From Sphingobium yanoikuyae (GTDB taxonomy: Bacteria > Pseudomonadota > Alphaproteobacteria > Sphingomonadales > Sphingomonadaceae), in NCBI RefSeq assembly GCF_034424525.1, contig NZ_CP139979.1, forward strand, positions 4,921,501 to 4,985,500: a DNA stretch of 64,000 nucleotides. The letters are read 5' to 3'. Position numbers and translations under genes: made by a program. A model generated the notes under the pieces. That model saw only the letters and a list, made by a program, of their open reading frames with translations, made no database searches and was not told where the DNA came from. Positions 16,482 to 25,498 of this stretch are shown here, piece by piece. Positions within the stretch are counted from its first letter, which is position 1. Each line of letters starts with the position of its first letter.

Positions 16482-17399
16482 ATGAACGATAATGGCGCGG
16501 TGATCCGCAAGGCGATCGAGTGGCGCGGTGCGCCGATGGCGCTGGCGACGGTCGTGTCGACCTGGGGATCGGCGCCGCGTCCGCGCGGCAGCCACATGAT
16601 CGTGCATCAGGATGGCCGGCTGGAGGGCAGCATATCGGGCGGCTGTGTCGAGACCGATGTGTTGCAGCGCGCTGCCGAAGTGATTGCCGGCCGGCCCGGC
16701 CATGTTGCGCATTATGGCGTGGCCGATGGCGATGCGTGGGAGGTTGGCCTGCCGTGCGGTGGTGAGATCAGCGTGCTGGTGCAGCCGGTGGGGGAGGGTG
16801 GCTTTGCCCCCGACCTGTTCGACCGGATCGCGTCGGAAAGCGCGCGCGGCCGGGCGCTCACGCTCTCGACCGATCTGGACGAAGGCATCACCCGCGAAGG
16901 CGTGGTCGAGGGTCAGTTCCTTAACCGCTATGATCCGCCTCGCCGGTTGCTGATCGTCGGCGCGGTACAGATTGCCCAGTCGCTCGCTGCGCTGGCGCAG
17001 GCGATCGACGTCACGCCGGTGGTGATCGACCCGCGCGGCCGCTTCCTGACGGCAGAGCGTTTTCCCGGCATCGAGCTGGACGATCGCTGGCCCGACGCAG
17101 CGATCGCCGCGCGCCATCCCGGCGAATCGACCGCCGTCGTGACCTTGAGCCATGACATCAAGATCGACGATCCCGCGCTCATCGCCGCGCTCGCTGCACC
17201 GACCGGCTATGTCGCAGCACTGGGATCGCGGCGCAGCCATGCCGCGCGGCTCGAACGGCTCGCGGCGCAGGGTTTCGGCACCGATGATCTTGCCCGGATC
17301 GACGGGCCGGCGGGGCTCGACATCGGCGCGATCGGCGCGGCGGAAATCGCCCTGTCGATCACCGCCGGCATGGTCGCCGGTTTCAACGCCAAGCGCTGA
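16482..17399 (+). CDS. XdhC/CoxI-family protein (molybdenum cofactor insertion)
   Basis: A 305-residue protein of the XdhC/CoxI family, which matures molybdenum hydroxylases. The N-terminal domain contains STWGSAPRPRGSHM, SGGCVETDV and LPCGGEISVLVQP with two conserved cysteines. The C-terminal Rossmann part has LLIVGAVQIAQSLAALAQ, VIDPRGRF and ALGSRRSHAARLERL. I use ATG 16482 (AGGGGAAGG 7 bp upstream), not ATG 16452. No molybdenum hydroxylase gene is next to it, so its client lies elsewhere. Confidence 0.87.
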   Translation: MNDNGAVIRKAIEWRGAPMALATVVSTWGSAPRPRGSHMIVHQDGRLEGSISGGCVETDVLQRAAEVIAGRPGHVAHYGVADGDAWEVGLPCGGEISVLVQPVGEGGFAPDLFDRIASESARGRALTLSTDLDEGITREGVVEGQFLNRYDPPRRLLIVGAVQIAQSLAALAQAIDVTPVVIDPRGRFLTAERFPGIELDDRWPDAAIAARHPGESTAVVTLSHDIKIDDPALIAALAAPTGYVAALGSRRSHAARLERLAAQGFGTDDLARIDGPAGLDIGAIGAAEIALSITAGMVAGFNAKR

Positions 17400-17413
17400 T
17401 CAGGCACAATCGC

Positions 17414-17599
17414 TCAGCAGCATTTCCCGCCATTTTTCCCGCCATAGCGTGCCTCCTGCCGGTTCCGGAAAAAGGCGGTGCGGTCCATCGGCGCATGGCC
17501 GGGATGATGGTCGCGCATATGGCGCAGATAGGCGTCATAGTCGGGCTGGCCGACCATCAGATGCGCCATGCGTCGCAGCGTCTGGAAGAACGGGCTCAT
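17414..17599 (-). CDS. ybdD: YbdD/YjiX-family small protein, CstA partner
   Basis: A 61-residue protein with the family features MVGQPDYDAYLRHM and HHPGHAPMDRTAFFRNRQEARYGGKNGGKCC-like C-terminus (split here only by description). These proteins accompany CstA/BtsT transporters and are usually encoded directly after them. The ATG at 17599 overlaps the cstA stop codon by four bases (ATGA), so translation is coupled. The molecular role is unknown, probably regulatory or accessory to pyruvate/peptide uptake. Confidence 0.88.
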   Translation of the reverse strand: MSPFFQTLRRMAHLMVGQPDYDAYLRHMRDHHPGHAPMDRTAFFRNRQEARYGGKNGGKCC

Positions 17600-19644
17600 G
17601 GCGCCGTGACCAGTTGCGCCGGAATCTCGCGCGCGGTCGGCGCGCCAAAGCGCCGCGCGGCGATGCACGTCCGGATGGTGAAGACCAGCAATGCCAGCAC
17701 CACCGCCAGGAAGATCGCGACCAGCCCGGCATCGACATAATCGTTGAACAATATCTGGTGCATTTCCGCCATCGACTTGGCCGGCGCCAGAACCTCGCCC
17801 TTGTCCAGCGCAGCGCCATATTTGGCGGCATGGGCCAGGAAGCCGACCTTCGCATCGGTCGAGAACAATTTCAGGAAGCCGGCCGACAGCGTGCAGATCA
17901 GCAGCCAGGCGGCCGGCACCATCGTCACCCAGGCGAAGCGGTCGCGCTTCATCCGGAACAGCACGGCGGTCCCCAGCATCAGCGCGATTGCCGCGAGCAT
18001 CTGGTTGGAGATGCCGAACACCGGCCATAGCGTGTTCACCCCGCCCAGCGGATCGGTCACGCCCTGATAGAGGAAGAAGCCCCAGGCCGCGACGCACAGG
18101 CCGGTGGCGATGAAGCCCGGCAACTGGCTCTTACTGTCCTTGAAGCTCGGCACCGCCAGCGCGATCAGATCCTGCAGCATGAAGCGGCCGGCGCGGGTGC
18201 CGGCATCGACGGCGGTCAGGATGAACAGCGCCTCGAACAGGATGGCGAAATGATACCAGAAGGCCTTCATCGCCGGGCCGCCGAACACATGGCTGAAGAT
18301 TTCCGCCATCGCGACCGCCAAGGTCGGTGCGCCGCCCGCCCGGCTGATGATCGTATGTTCGCCGACATCCTTGGCCGTCTGGACGATCAGGTCCGGACTG
18401 ATCGGGAAGCCCATGGCGGTGACGGCGGCGGACACGCTGGCAGGATCGGTGCCGATCACAGCGGCCGGGCTGTTCATCGTGAAATAGATGCCGGGGTCCA
18501 GGATCGACGCGCCGACCAGCGCCATGATCGCCACGAACGCCTCCATCAGCATCGCGCCATAGCCGATCAGCGGCGCGTCGCTCTCGGTCGCGATCAGCTT
18601 GGGCGTGGTGCCGCTGGCGATCAGTGCGTGGAAGCCGGACACCGCGCCACAGGCAATGGTGATGAACAGGAAGGGGAAGAGGCCGCCCGACCAGACCGGC
18701 CCGCCGCCGGCGGCGAACTGGGTGACGGCGTGCATCTTGAGCGGCGGCGCCATGATGACGATGCCGATCGCCAGCGCGGCAATCGCCCCGATCTTGAGGA
18801 AGGTCGACAGATAATCGCGCGGCGCCAGCAGCAGCCACACCGGCAGCACCGATGCTACCGCGCCATAGCCGATCAATATCCAGCAGAGCTGCACCGGGGT
18901 GAAGGTGAAGATCGGCCCCCAGACCGGCGACTGCGCGATCGCCTGGCCATAGACGATCGCCGCGAGCAGGCCGATCAGCCCCAGGATCGACACTTCGCCG
19001 ATCCGGCCGGGGCGGATCCAGCGTGTATAGGCGCCCATCGCCATGGCCAGCGGCACGGTGGCGGCGACGGTGAACATGCCCCAGGGGCTTTCCGCCAGCG
19101 CCTTGACCACGATTAGCGCCAGCACGGCCAGGATGATCACCATGATCATGAAGGCGCCGAACAGCGCGATCGTGCCCGCCACCTGGCCCATTTCCATGCG
19201 AATGAGCTCGCCCAGCGACTTGCCGTCGCGGCGCATGGAGATGAACAGGACCATGAAGTCCTGCACCGCGCCGGCCAGCACGACGCCGGCAATGATCCAC
19301 AGCGTGCCGGGCAGATAGCCCATCTGCGCCGCCAGCACCGGCCCGACCAGCGGCCCCGCTCCGGCGATCGCCGCGAAATGATGGCCGAACAGCACGGTGC
19401 GGTCGGTCGCGACATAATCCAGCCCGTCGGCGCGGCGGATTGCGGGGGTGGGCCGGCCCGGATCAAGCCGCATCACCTCGCGCGCGATGAATAGCGCATA
19501 GTAACGATAGGCGACCAGGAAACAGCTGACGGCGGCGACAACGATCCACAGCGCATTGACCGTCTCGCCGCGCGAGACCGCGACGACCGCCAGCGACGCC
19601 GCGCCCACCAGCGCGGTCAGGATCCATGGAATATGCCGGGTCAT
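17596..19644 (-). CDS. cstA: CstA-family carbon-starvation transporter
   Basis: A 682-residue inner-membrane transporter with about 16-18 hydrophobic segments. Family signatures are seen at FGHHFAAIAGAGPLVGPVLA, GTLWIIAGVVLAGAVQDF, FISMRRDGKSLGELIR and GVSGFHALIASGTTPK-like segments (ACGAVSGFHALIASGTTPK). CstA/BtsT proteins import peptides or pyruvate when carbon is limiting. The length is normal for CstA. It forms an operon with ybdD, coupled by an ATGA overlap. No regulator binding site was recognised in the 151-bp upstream region. Confidence 0.94.
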   Translation of the reverse strand: MTRHIPWILTALVGAASLAVVAVSRGETVNALWIVVAAVSCFLVAYRYYALFIAREVMRLDPGRPTPAIRRADGLDYVATDRTVLFGHHFAAIAGAGPLVGPVLAAQMGYLPGTLWIIAGVVLAGAVQDFMVLFISMRRDGKSLGELIRMEMGQVAGTIALFGAFMIMVIILAVLALIVVKALAESPWGMFTVAATVPLAMAMGAYTRWIRPGRIGEVSILGLIGLLAAIVYGQAIAQSPVWGPIFTFTPVQLCWILIGYGAVASVLPVWLLLAPRDYLSTFLKIGAIAALAIGIVIMAPPLKMHAVTQFAAGGGPVWSGGLFPFLFITIACGAVSGFHALIASGTTPKLIATESDAPLIGYGAMLMEAFVAIMALVGASILDPGIYFTMNSPAAVIGTDPASVSAAVTAMGFPISPDLIVQTAKDVGEHTIISRAGGAPTLAVAMAEIFSHVFGGPAMKAFWYHFAILFEALFILTAVDAGTRAGRFMLQDLIALAVPSFKDSKSQLPGFIATGLCVAAWGFFLYQGVTDPLGGVNTLWPVFGISNQMLAAIALMLGTAVLFRMKRDRFAWVTMVPAAWLLICTLSAGFLKLFSTDAKVGFLAHAAKYGAALDKGEVLAPAKSMAEMHQILFNDYVDAGLVAIFLAVVLALLVFTIRTCIAARRFGAPTAREIPAQLVTAP

Positions 19645-19795
19645 CGCTCTCTCAACGGTTCGGGATAGGGATTGGGCGCCACACTAGGCCGCTCGCCCCG
19701 AAAGACAACCGCCAGTCTGGGTTAGGCGCTTGTCGGGATTAGGGGATTCGGTCGCGCTCGTTCGTCCATCGGGTGAACAGGGCAGGAGGCATCGC

Positions 19796-21034
19796 ATGAC
19801 CGACCGGAGCAAGGACGTTTCGCGCAGGGGCTTGTTGCAGGCGGCGGCGGTCGTGGGGGCGGCGCTGCCGCTGGCGGCGCGCGCGGCCCCATCGGGCAAT
19901 AGCGCGCGCGACCAGTTGCTGCTGGCGCCCGACATCCATTATTTCAACGCCGCCAATATCGGCCCGGCCTTCCGCAGCGCGATCGCCGCGCATGCGCGCG
20001 AGACGCAGGCCTTCCAGGCCAATCCCTCACCCCAGTATCGCACCAGATATCCGGTTGCCGCCGACGCCCTGCGCGCGCGGCTGGGCAAGCGGATGAACGT
20101 CAGTGCGCAGGAAATCGCGCTGGTCCGCAACAGCAGCGAGGCGAACACGGTCGCCGTGCGCGGCCTGGCGCTCAAGGCCGGGGACGAGGTGATCCTGACC
20201 GACCACAACCACCCCTCGACCCTGGAGACATGGAAGCTGCGCGCCGCGCGCGAGGGGCTGGTGCTCAAGATTTTGCCGGTGCCGGTCTATGCGACCTCGG
20301 CCCAGACGGTGGTCGATCTGTTCGCCGCCGCAATCACGCCGCGCACCCGCGCCATCTTCCTGTCGCACATGTCGAACGTCACCGGCATGATCTTCCCGCT
20401 GGCGCAGATTGCTGCGCTGACCCGGCCCAAGGGCATCTGGCTGCACGGCGATGGCGCCCAGACCTTCGGCTGGCTGCGGCTCGACCTGCCAGCGCTCGGC
20501 GTCGATTCATACTCGGGCAGCACCCATAAATGGATGATGGGCCCGCTGGAGGGCGGCGTCCTCTATGTTCGGCGCGAAGGGCAGGCCCAGCTTCAGCCGA
20601 TCATGCTGAGCCATGGCTATTGGCTGACCGATGAGAAGAATCTGGATACCGCGCAGAAATATGAGATTCTCGGCCAACGCGACGATCCCAAGCTGATCGC
20701 GATCGATGCGACGCTTGATGCGCTGGATACGATCGGCGAGGCGGAGGTGGAGCGCCGCGCCTTCGCGATCGGCGACCAGATGCGCGACATGGTGCTGCGC
20801 CTGCCCGGCGCGAAGCTGGTCGGCACGACCACCAAGGGGCTGACCGGCCCGGTCATCACCCCGACCTTCGCCGGCAAGGATGTGCTGGCGATCCGCGACC
20901 ATCTGTGGACCCAGGGCAAGGTGGTGGTCGCCCCGTCCAAGGCCGACGGCAAGCCGACCATCCGCTTCTCCCCCCATATCTACAACAGCGCCGACGAGAT
21001 CGCCCTGATCGCCGACCTGCTGGCGAAGGCCTGA
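19796..21034 (+). CDS. Tat-exported class V aminotransferase-fold PLP enzyme
   Basis: A 412-residue PLP-dependent enzyme with a twin-arginine signal (VSRRGLLQAAAVVGAALPLA), so it is folded in the cytoplasm and exported to the periplasm. The class V fold shows NSSEANTVAVRG, the TDHNHPSTLETW segment, GDGAQTFGW (PLP Asp/Gln) and the Schiff-base lysine in SGSTHKWMMGP. It is similar to isopenicillin-N epimerase/cysteine desulfurase-like proteins; the substrate is unknown. ATG 19796 follows GCAGGAGG by 6 bp. Periplasmic PLP enzymes of this type are uncommon but recurrent. Confidence 0.86.
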   Translation: MTDRSKDVSRRGLLQAAAVVGAALPLAARAAPSGNSARDQLLLAPDIHYFNAANIGPAFRSAIAAHARETQAFQANPSPQYRTRYPVAADALRARLGKRMNVSAQEIALVRNSSEANTVAVRGLALKAGDEVILTDHNHPSTLETWKLRAAREGLVLKILPVPVYATSAQTVVDLFAAAITPRTRAIFLSHMSNVTGMIFPLAQIAALTRPKGIWLHGDGAQTFGWLRLDLPALGVDSYSGSTHKWMMGPLEGGVLYVRREGQAQLQPIMLSHGYWLTDEKNLDTAQKYEILGQRDDPKLIAIDATLDALDTIGEAEVERRAFAIGDQMRDMVLRLPGAKLVGTTTKGLTGPVITPTFAGKDVLAIRDHLWTQGKVVVAPSKADGKPTIRFSPHIYNSADEIALIADLLAKA

Positions 21035-21037
21035 CCG

Positions 21038-21361
21038 CTATCGTCGGCGGAATGGCCAGTCGATTACCGCGCCGGCCCATAGCGCCCACCAGATGATTAC
21101 CGGCTGCAGCGCCAGCCGGGGGCCATGATACCACCAGCTCAGATGCACCCCGCCCAGCGCTATGTCATGCAGGGCATGGTTGAAATTGGCCGGCCAGACG
21201 CACAGCGCATAGAGAGCCAGCGCGATCGCGGCGGCGCGGCGCGTGGCCGGCAACATCAGTCCGGCGGCCCCGGCTAGTTCGGCGATACCGGTCAGCATGA
21301 CGACGGTTTGTGGCTCCGGCACCCAATGCGGCGTGATCGCCACGAAACCGGCCGGTCGCAT
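21038..21361 (-). CDS. DoxX-like membrane protein, N-terminus uncertain
   Basis: A DoxX-type small membrane protein. The family features ITPHWVPEPQ, TGIAELAGAAGL, ALYALCVWPANFNHAL and HLSWWYHGPRLALQP are all present, with three to four hydrophobic helices. The homologous reading frame continues upstream of ATG 21361 for about 24 codons (ARTIARAVLALAYAVAGAAH), which would supply the missing first helix. That stretch holds no ATG, GTG or TTG. The coordinates therefore give the conservative ATG start; the true protein may begin near 21420 at a rare start codon. It lies directly after the flavin-binding protein gene. Confidence 0.75.
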   Translation of the reverse strand: MRPAGFVAITPHWVPEPQTVVMLTGIAELAGAAGLMLPATRRAAAIALALYALCVWPANFNHALHDIALGGVHLSWWYHGPRLALQPVIIWWALWAGAVIDWPFRRR

Positions 21362-21432
21362 CAGATGCGCCGCGCCCGCAACCGCATAGGCCAGCGCCAG
21401 GACGGCACGGGCGATGGTGCGCGCGCTAACGG

Positions 21433-21867
21433 CTACAGCTCCAACTCGCCTTCATCCTCGCCGTCCCAATAATGGGCGCGCTCGGCATGGACCTTGATCA
21501 TCACCAGGCCGGGCGTATCGGCACCCTGCGCGAACCAACGCTCCAGGTCGGGATTCCAATGCGCTTCAAAGGCGCTGCGGTCGCGGATCAGGTCGGCCCG
21601 GCCCTCGACCGCGATGAACAGGGGGCGCTGCCCCAGCAGGCCGCCCTTGCCGTGGAAGGACAGGCCGACCCGCGGATCGCGCTCGATATCCTTCACCATC
21701 AGCGTGTCTTCGGTCGTGAAATAATAGCTGTCGCCGCCATAGGCGACGTCCTGATTGTTGCTCATCGGCCGGGCGCCGATCTGGCCGTCCTCGGTATGGG
21801 TGGACAGCATCGCGAAATCGATCTGCTGCATCTTGTCTGCCAGGGTGGCGATGGTCTGCTGGGCCAT
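21433..21867 (-). CDS. Pyridoxamine 5'-phosphate oxidase-family general stress protein
   Basis: A 144-residue split-barrel flavin-binding protein of the general stress protein 26 type. Visible features are FAMLSTHTEDGQIGARPMS at the start of the barrel, YFTTEDTLMVKDIERDPRVGLSF, and a C-terminal W-containing stretch ending in DEGELEL. Such proteins bind FMN or F420-like cofactors and are linked to stress responses; the reaction is not established. The SOS-type box at 21945-21959 lies in its 5' region, which it shares with a divergent gene. Confidence 0.85.
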   Translation of the reverse strand: MAQQTIATLADKMQQIDFAMLSTHTEDGQIGARPMSNNQDVAYGGDSYYFTTEDTLMVKDIERDPRVGLSFHGKGGLLGQRPLFIAVEGRADLIRDRSAFEAHWNPDLERWFAQGADTPGLVMIKVHAERAHYWDGEDEGELEL

Positions 21868-21944
21868 GGTCGCTCTCCTCTTCTGCCCGGTTCAACGCTG
21901 ACAGAGCGGATTCGGATGCGTCGGATTCGTCAGGAGGATGAAAA

Positions 21945-21959
21945 GAACATATAGTGAAC
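21945..21959. promoter_or_regulatory. Candidate LexA (SOS) box
   Basis: GAACATATAGTGAAC is GAAC-N7-GAAC, the reverse of the alphaproteobacterial LexA consensus GTTC-N7-GTTC. It lies 27 bp before ATG 21987 of the 2H phosphoesterase gene and 77 bp before the divergent flavin-binding protein gene, a position suited to repression of the former. Confidence 0.65.
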
Positions 21960-21986
21960 ATAAATCCGATTCGGAGGATGTACGCC

Positions 21987-22538
21987 ATGCTTGCCCGCAC
22001 GCCGTCGCTCTATCGCCTGATTGTGGCGCTGAAGCCGCCGACCCGCATCACGCGGCAGATCGACCATTTCGCCGAGACGCTGGCGCCCGATGCCCATCGT
22101 ATCCTGCCGGCGCACCAGCATATCACGCTGGGGATCACCGACGACTGGCCGGACTATCCCTATGCGCTGGTGAAGGCGATGCACCGCAGCTTCACCGGCA
22201 TCCTGGCCGATCCGTTCGATCTGTCGCTGGATCAGTTGAGCGAGGGTGGCCGGTCGGCCGCGCTGCGTCCGGCGCATGCACTGCCGCCGCTCCGGGAATT
22301 GCAGCGCAAGGTGGCGTTGGCGATGAAGCGGGCAGGGGTGGGGGCGCGTCCGGGCTGGAGCTTCAACCCGCACCAGACGCTCTATTATCGCGACGGCGCC
22401 CCGGCGACCCAGCGGATCAGCGGCTTTCACTGGCGGGTGGAGGATTTCGTGCTGCTATGCAGCCATGTCGGCCGCACCCATCATGAGCTGCTGGGGCGAT
22501 GGCCACTGCGCGGCAGCGGCCAATATAGCCTGTTCTGA
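21987..22538 (+). CDS. 2'-5' RNA ligase / 2H phosphoesterase-family protein
   Basis: A 183-residue protein of the 2H phosphoesterase superfamily, with two H-x-T/S motifs: HQHITLGIT in the first lobe and NPHQTLYYRD in the second. The spacing fits ThpR/LigT-like 2'-5' RNA ligases and cyclic phosphodiesterases. I use ATG 21987, which GGAGG precedes by 9 bp; GTG 21954 and ATG 21978 are in frame but poorly placed. A LexA-type box lies just upstream, so it may belong to the DNA-damage regulon, possibly acting on RNA or nucleotide 2',3' ends. Confidence 0.85.
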   Translation: MLARTPSLYRLIVALKPPTRITRQIDHFAETLAPDAHRILPAHQHITLGITDDWPDYPYALVKAMHRSFTGILADPFDLSLDQLSEGGRSAALRPAHALPPLRELQRKVALAMKRAGVGARPGWSFNPHQTLYYRDGAPATQRISGFHWRVEDFVLLCSHVGRTHHELLGRWPLRGSGQYSLF

Positions 22539-22544
22539 AGGCGC

Positions 22545-22847
22545 TCAGCGCTTGCGCACGAATTCCGCGCGCAGCACCAGCCCCTTGATGCCGTCATAGC
22601 GGCAGTCGATTTCCTGCGCGTCGCCGGTCAGGCGGATCGACTTGATCAGCGTGCCGCGTTTCAGCGTCTGGCCGGCGCCCTTGACCACCAGATCCTTGAT
22701 CAGCGTCACCTGGTCGCCATCGGCCAGCAGATTGCCGACCGAATCGCGCACTTCCACGGCATCGCCGGCGTCGGCCCTGGCGGCGGCATCCGCCGCGCTG
22801 ATCCATTCGCCGCTCGCCTCGTCATAGACATAGTCATCGTCGCTCAT
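22545..22847 (-). CDS. PhnA/YjdM-type small protein lacking the zinc ribbon
   Basis: A 100-residue protein with the C-terminal PhnA/YjdM domain: VEVRDSVGNLLADGDQVTLI, KDLVVKGAGQTLKRGT and CRYDGIKGLVLRAEFVRK. The N-terminal CPxC zinc ribbon of the E. coli protein is absent and replaced by DDDYVYDEASGEWISAAD. The family name refers to alkylphosphonate use, but no direct role has been shown. It ends head-to-tail with yihA at a 4-bp gap (22847/22852), so it may be the last gene downstream of that operon's reading direction. Confidence 0.8.
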   Translation of the reverse strand: MSDDDYVYDEASGEWISAADAAARADAGDAVEVRDSVGNLLADGDQVTLIKDLVVKGAGQTLKRGTLIKSIRLTGDAQEIDCRYDGIKGLVLRAEFVRKR

Positions 22848-22851
22848 CGGC

Positions 22852-23499
22852 TTATCCCTGGCTTACGGCTTCGAGCACGGCGGCGCGCAGCTCGGGAATG
22901 CCCATGCCCTTTTCGCTCGACGTGGCGATGATCTCAGGATGGGCGGCCGGGCGCTTGCGGATCGCATCGGCGGTGCGCTGCGTCACGGCGACCAGTTCGC
23001 TCGCCTTGATCTTGTCGCTCTTGGTCAGGACGATGCGATAGCTGACCGCCGCGCCGTCCAGCATGTCCAGCATGTCGGTGTCGACATCCTTGATGCCATG
23101 GCGGCTGTCGATCAGCACCAGCGCACGCTTGAGCGCCGCGCGACCGCGCAGATAGTCGTTCACCAGGAACCGCCACTTCTTGACCAGATCCTTGGGCGCC
23201 TTGGCATAGCCATAGCCCGGCATGTCGACCAGGCGGAAGCGCAGCGGATCGCCGACGTCGAAGAAGTTGAGTTCCTGCGTCCGGCCCGGCGTGTTCGACG
23301 TGCGAGCGAGGCCATTGCGGTTGGTCAGCGCGTTCAGCAGCGACGATTTGCCGACATTGGATCGGCCGGCAAAGGCGACCTCGTTCACCGCCATGTCGGG
23401 CAGATAGTCGAGCGTCGGCGCGGATTTGAGGAAGCTGATCGGCCCGGAAAACAGCTTGCGGGCTTCCTCGATCAGGGCGGTGTTGTCGTCTTCTGTCAT
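22852..23499 (-). CDS. yihA: EngB/YihA ribosome-biogenesis GTPase
   Basis: An essential TRAFAC GTPase involved in assembly of the large ribosomal subunit. The 215-residue protein has all G motifs: G1 [11 protein letters not shown]2 region with [10 protein letters not shown]3 [10 protein letters not shown]4 LTKSDK and G5 ATSSEKGM. The start is ATG 23499, after a G-rich Shine-Dalgarno that is part of the terminator hairpin at 23504-23534. It is the distal gene of the rpmH-rnpA-yidD-yidC series, a frequent arrangement in alphaproteobacteria. Confidence 0.93.
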   Translation of the reverse strand: MTEDDNTALIEEARKLFSGPISFLKSAPTLDYLPDMAVNEVAFAGRSNVGKSSLLNALTNRNGLARTSNTPGRTQELNFFDVGDPLRFRLVDMPGYGYAKAPKDLVKKWRFLVNDYLRGRAALKRALVLIDSRHGIKDVDTDMLDMLDGAAVSYRIVLTKSDKIKASELVAVTQRTADAIRKRPAAHPEIIATSSEKGMGIPELRAAVLEAVSQG

Positions 23500-23503
23500 A
23501 TCG

Positions 23504-23534
23504 AAAAAATCCCCCCCTTTCGGGGAGGATTTCC
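23504..23534 (-). terminator. Intrinsic terminator between yidC and yihA
   Basis: On the minus strand AAATCCTCCCC-GAAA-GGGGGGGATTT followed by further T residues forms a strong hairpin with a U-run. It sits between yidC and yihA, and its 3' arm supplies the G-rich ribosome site of yihA, so read-through or an internal promoter is needed for yihA. Confidence 0.75.
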
Positions 23535-23540
23535 TTTTCC

Positions 23541-25247
23541 TTACTTGGTGGCCGTCGCGGTGTTCAGCACGGGGTGGCGCTTGTACAGCCACCATTGCTG
23601 CGCCATCGACAGGCAGTTGTTGGTGATCCAGTAGACCAGCAGGCCGGCGGCGAACGGCGCCATGATGAACATCATCATCCACGGCATGATCGCGAACACC
23701 TGCTGCTGCATCGGGTCCATCTGGGCCGGGTTCAGCTTGAACTGCAGCCACATCGAAATGCCCAGCAGCAGCGCCAGCACACCGATCGCCAGGAAGGAGG
23801 GCGGGGTGAAGGGCAGCAGGCCGAACAGGTTCAGGATATGCAGCGGGTCGGGCGCGGACAGATCCTTTATCCACAGCACGAAGGGCTGGTGGCGCATTTC
23901 GATCGTCAGCTGCAGCACCTTGTAGAGCGCGAAGAAGATCGGGATCTGGATGAAGATGGGCAGGCAGCCGGCCAGCGGATTGACCTTCTCCTGCTTGTAC
24001 AGCTCCATCATCTTCTGCTGCAGTTGCTGCTTGTCGTCCTTATATTTCTCCTGCAGCGCCTTCATCTTGGGCTGCACCGCGCGCATCGCCGCCATGCTGG
24101 CGAACTGGCGCTGGGCGACCGGGAACATCAGGGCGCGGACGCAGAAGGTCAGGCAGATGATGGCGACGCCGAAATTGCCGAGCGTCTCGAACAGCCAGTG
24201 CAGCAGCGCGAAGATCGGCTGTTCGAACCAGTAGAACCAGCCCCAGTCGATCGCGCGGTCGAACAGCGGTACGCCGGCACGCTCATAGGCCTGCAGCGTC
24301 TTCACTTCCTTCGCGCCGACAAACAGCCGGTTGGTCTGGGTCATCGCCTTGCCCGGCGCCAGCATGACCGGCGCCAGCGCGATGTCGGTCTGGAACTGGG
24401 TGCCTGCACCCTTGCGCATCTGGCCGGTGAAGGCGTCCTTCTGGTCGGGGATCAGCGCCGACAGCCAATATTTGTCGGTGAAGCCGATCCAGCCGCCGGT
24501 CGATTGGAAGCTCTGGCTGGCCGGACCCTTTTCCAGATCCTTGTAGTTCACGTCATAATTGGCGGCGCCGTTGAACACGCCCATCGGGCCGACATGGATG
24601 GTCCAGGTGTCGGGATCGGCCGAGGGAGTGGCACGGCTGACATAGCCATAGGATTTGACCGCGATCGCGCCGGTGCCGCTGTTCGACACCTTCTGCGCGG
24701 CGGAAATCATGTAATTTTCGTCGATCGAATAGCGAATCTCGAAATTCTGGCCCGCGCCATTGTTCCAGCTCAGCGTGACCGGGCTGGTGGGGGTGAGTTC
24801 GGTGCCGCTGGCGGTCCAGACGGTGTTGGCATCGGGGGTCTTGATGCCCTCGCCCTGCCAGCCGAAGCCGGCGAAATAGGCGTCCTTGGTGCCGCTCGGG
24901 CTATAGAGGCGGATCGCCGGCGAATCCTTGGCGATCGTTTCCTTGTAGGTCGGCAGCACGACGTCGTCGATGCGCGCACCCTTCAGGTTGATGGAGCCTA
25001 TGATCTTGGGCGTTCGGATGGCGACGCGCGGCGTTTCCTTCAGCACAAGCGCGCGATCGCGGATCGCGGTCGATGCATCCTGCGCCGGGGCCTCGCCCGC
25101 CGGGGTCAGCGGGGTGGTCTTGCCGCCCTCGATCTTCGTCGCGGGCGGATTGGCCGCCGGGAAGAAATGTTCGGAGATATAGGGCCAGCCGAACAGGATC
25201 GCGGCGGTCAGCAGCACCGCCAGAATGATATTCTTCTTGTCGTCCAC
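23541..25247 (-). CDS. yidC: Membrane protein insertase YidC (Oxa1 family)
   Basis: A 568-residue inner-membrane insertase. The N-terminal helix ([19 protein letters not shown]) is followed by a large periplasmic beta domain (about 60-340) and then the five-helix Oxa1 core. The core contains [40 protein letters not shown] (with the conserved Arg-facing groove segment) and [17 protein letters not shown]. The length is typical of Gram-negative YidC. The start is GTG 25247 with GGAG 9 bp upstream. It is co-oriented with yidD and rnpA. Confidence 0.96.
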   Translation of the reverse strand: MDDKKNIILAVLLTAAILFGWPYISEHFFPAANPPATKIEGGKTTPLTPAGEAPAQDASTAIRDRALVLKETPRVAIRTPKIIGSINLKGARIDDVVLPTYKETIAKDSPAIRLYSPSGTKDAYFAGFGWQGEGIKTPDANTVWTASGTELTPTSPVTLSWNNGAGQNFEIRYSIDENYMISAAQKVSNSGTGAIAVKSYGYVSRATPSADPDTWTIHVGPMGVFNGAANYDVNYKDLEKGPASQSFQSTGGWIGFTDKYWLSALIPDQKDAFTGQMRKGAGTQFQTDIALAPVMLAPGKAMTQTNRLFVGAKEVKTLQAYERAGVPLFDRAIDWGWFYWFEQPIFALLHWLFETLGNFGVAIICLTFCVRALMFPVAQRQFASMAAMRAVQPKMKALQEKYKDDKQQLQQKMMELYKQEKVNPLAGCLPIFIQIPIFFALYKVLQLTIEMRHQPFVLWIKDLSAPDPLHILNLFGLLPFTPPSFLAIGVLALLLGISMWLQFKLNPAQMDPMQQQVFAIMPWMMMFIMAPFAAGLLVYWITNNCLSMAQQWWLYKRHPVLNTATATK

Positions 25248-25282
25248 GCTATTCGGCTCCGCCGTCTATACTCGTCAATGTC

Positions 25283-25498
25283 TCAGGGGACCGGGTCATA
25301 GCCCGAACCACCCCATGGGTGGCAACGCATTAGCCGCTTGAACCCCAGCCAGCTACCCTTGATCGCACCATATTTGCCGACCGCCTGGATCGCATATTCC
25401 GAACAGGAGGGGGCATAGCGACAGGTGGGGGGGAGGATGCGGGACGGACCCAGCTGCCAGGCGCGCGCGATCAGGATCAGCAGCCGGGCAATCATCAC
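25283..25498 (-). CDS. yidD: YidD membrane-insertion efficiency factor
   Basis: A 71-residue protein with the family core: ILPPTCRYAPSCSEYAIQAV (three conserved cysteines), GAIKGSWLGFKRLMRCHPWG and the final GYDPVP. An N-terminal amphipathic helix (MMIARLLILIARAWQ) holds it to the inner membrane, where it assists YidC. Its ATG 25498 overlaps the rnpA stop by four bases (ATGA), the usual coupling. Confidence 0.94.
   Translation of the reverse strand: MMIARLLILIARAWQLGPSRILPPTCRYAPSCSEYAIQAVGKYGAIKGSWLGFKRLMRCHPWGGSGYDPVP

Noticed and set aside
23574..25301. A 575-codon plus-strand ORF opposite yidC
   Set aside because: Antisense shadow of yidC; composition is His/Arg/Gln-rich with no domain.
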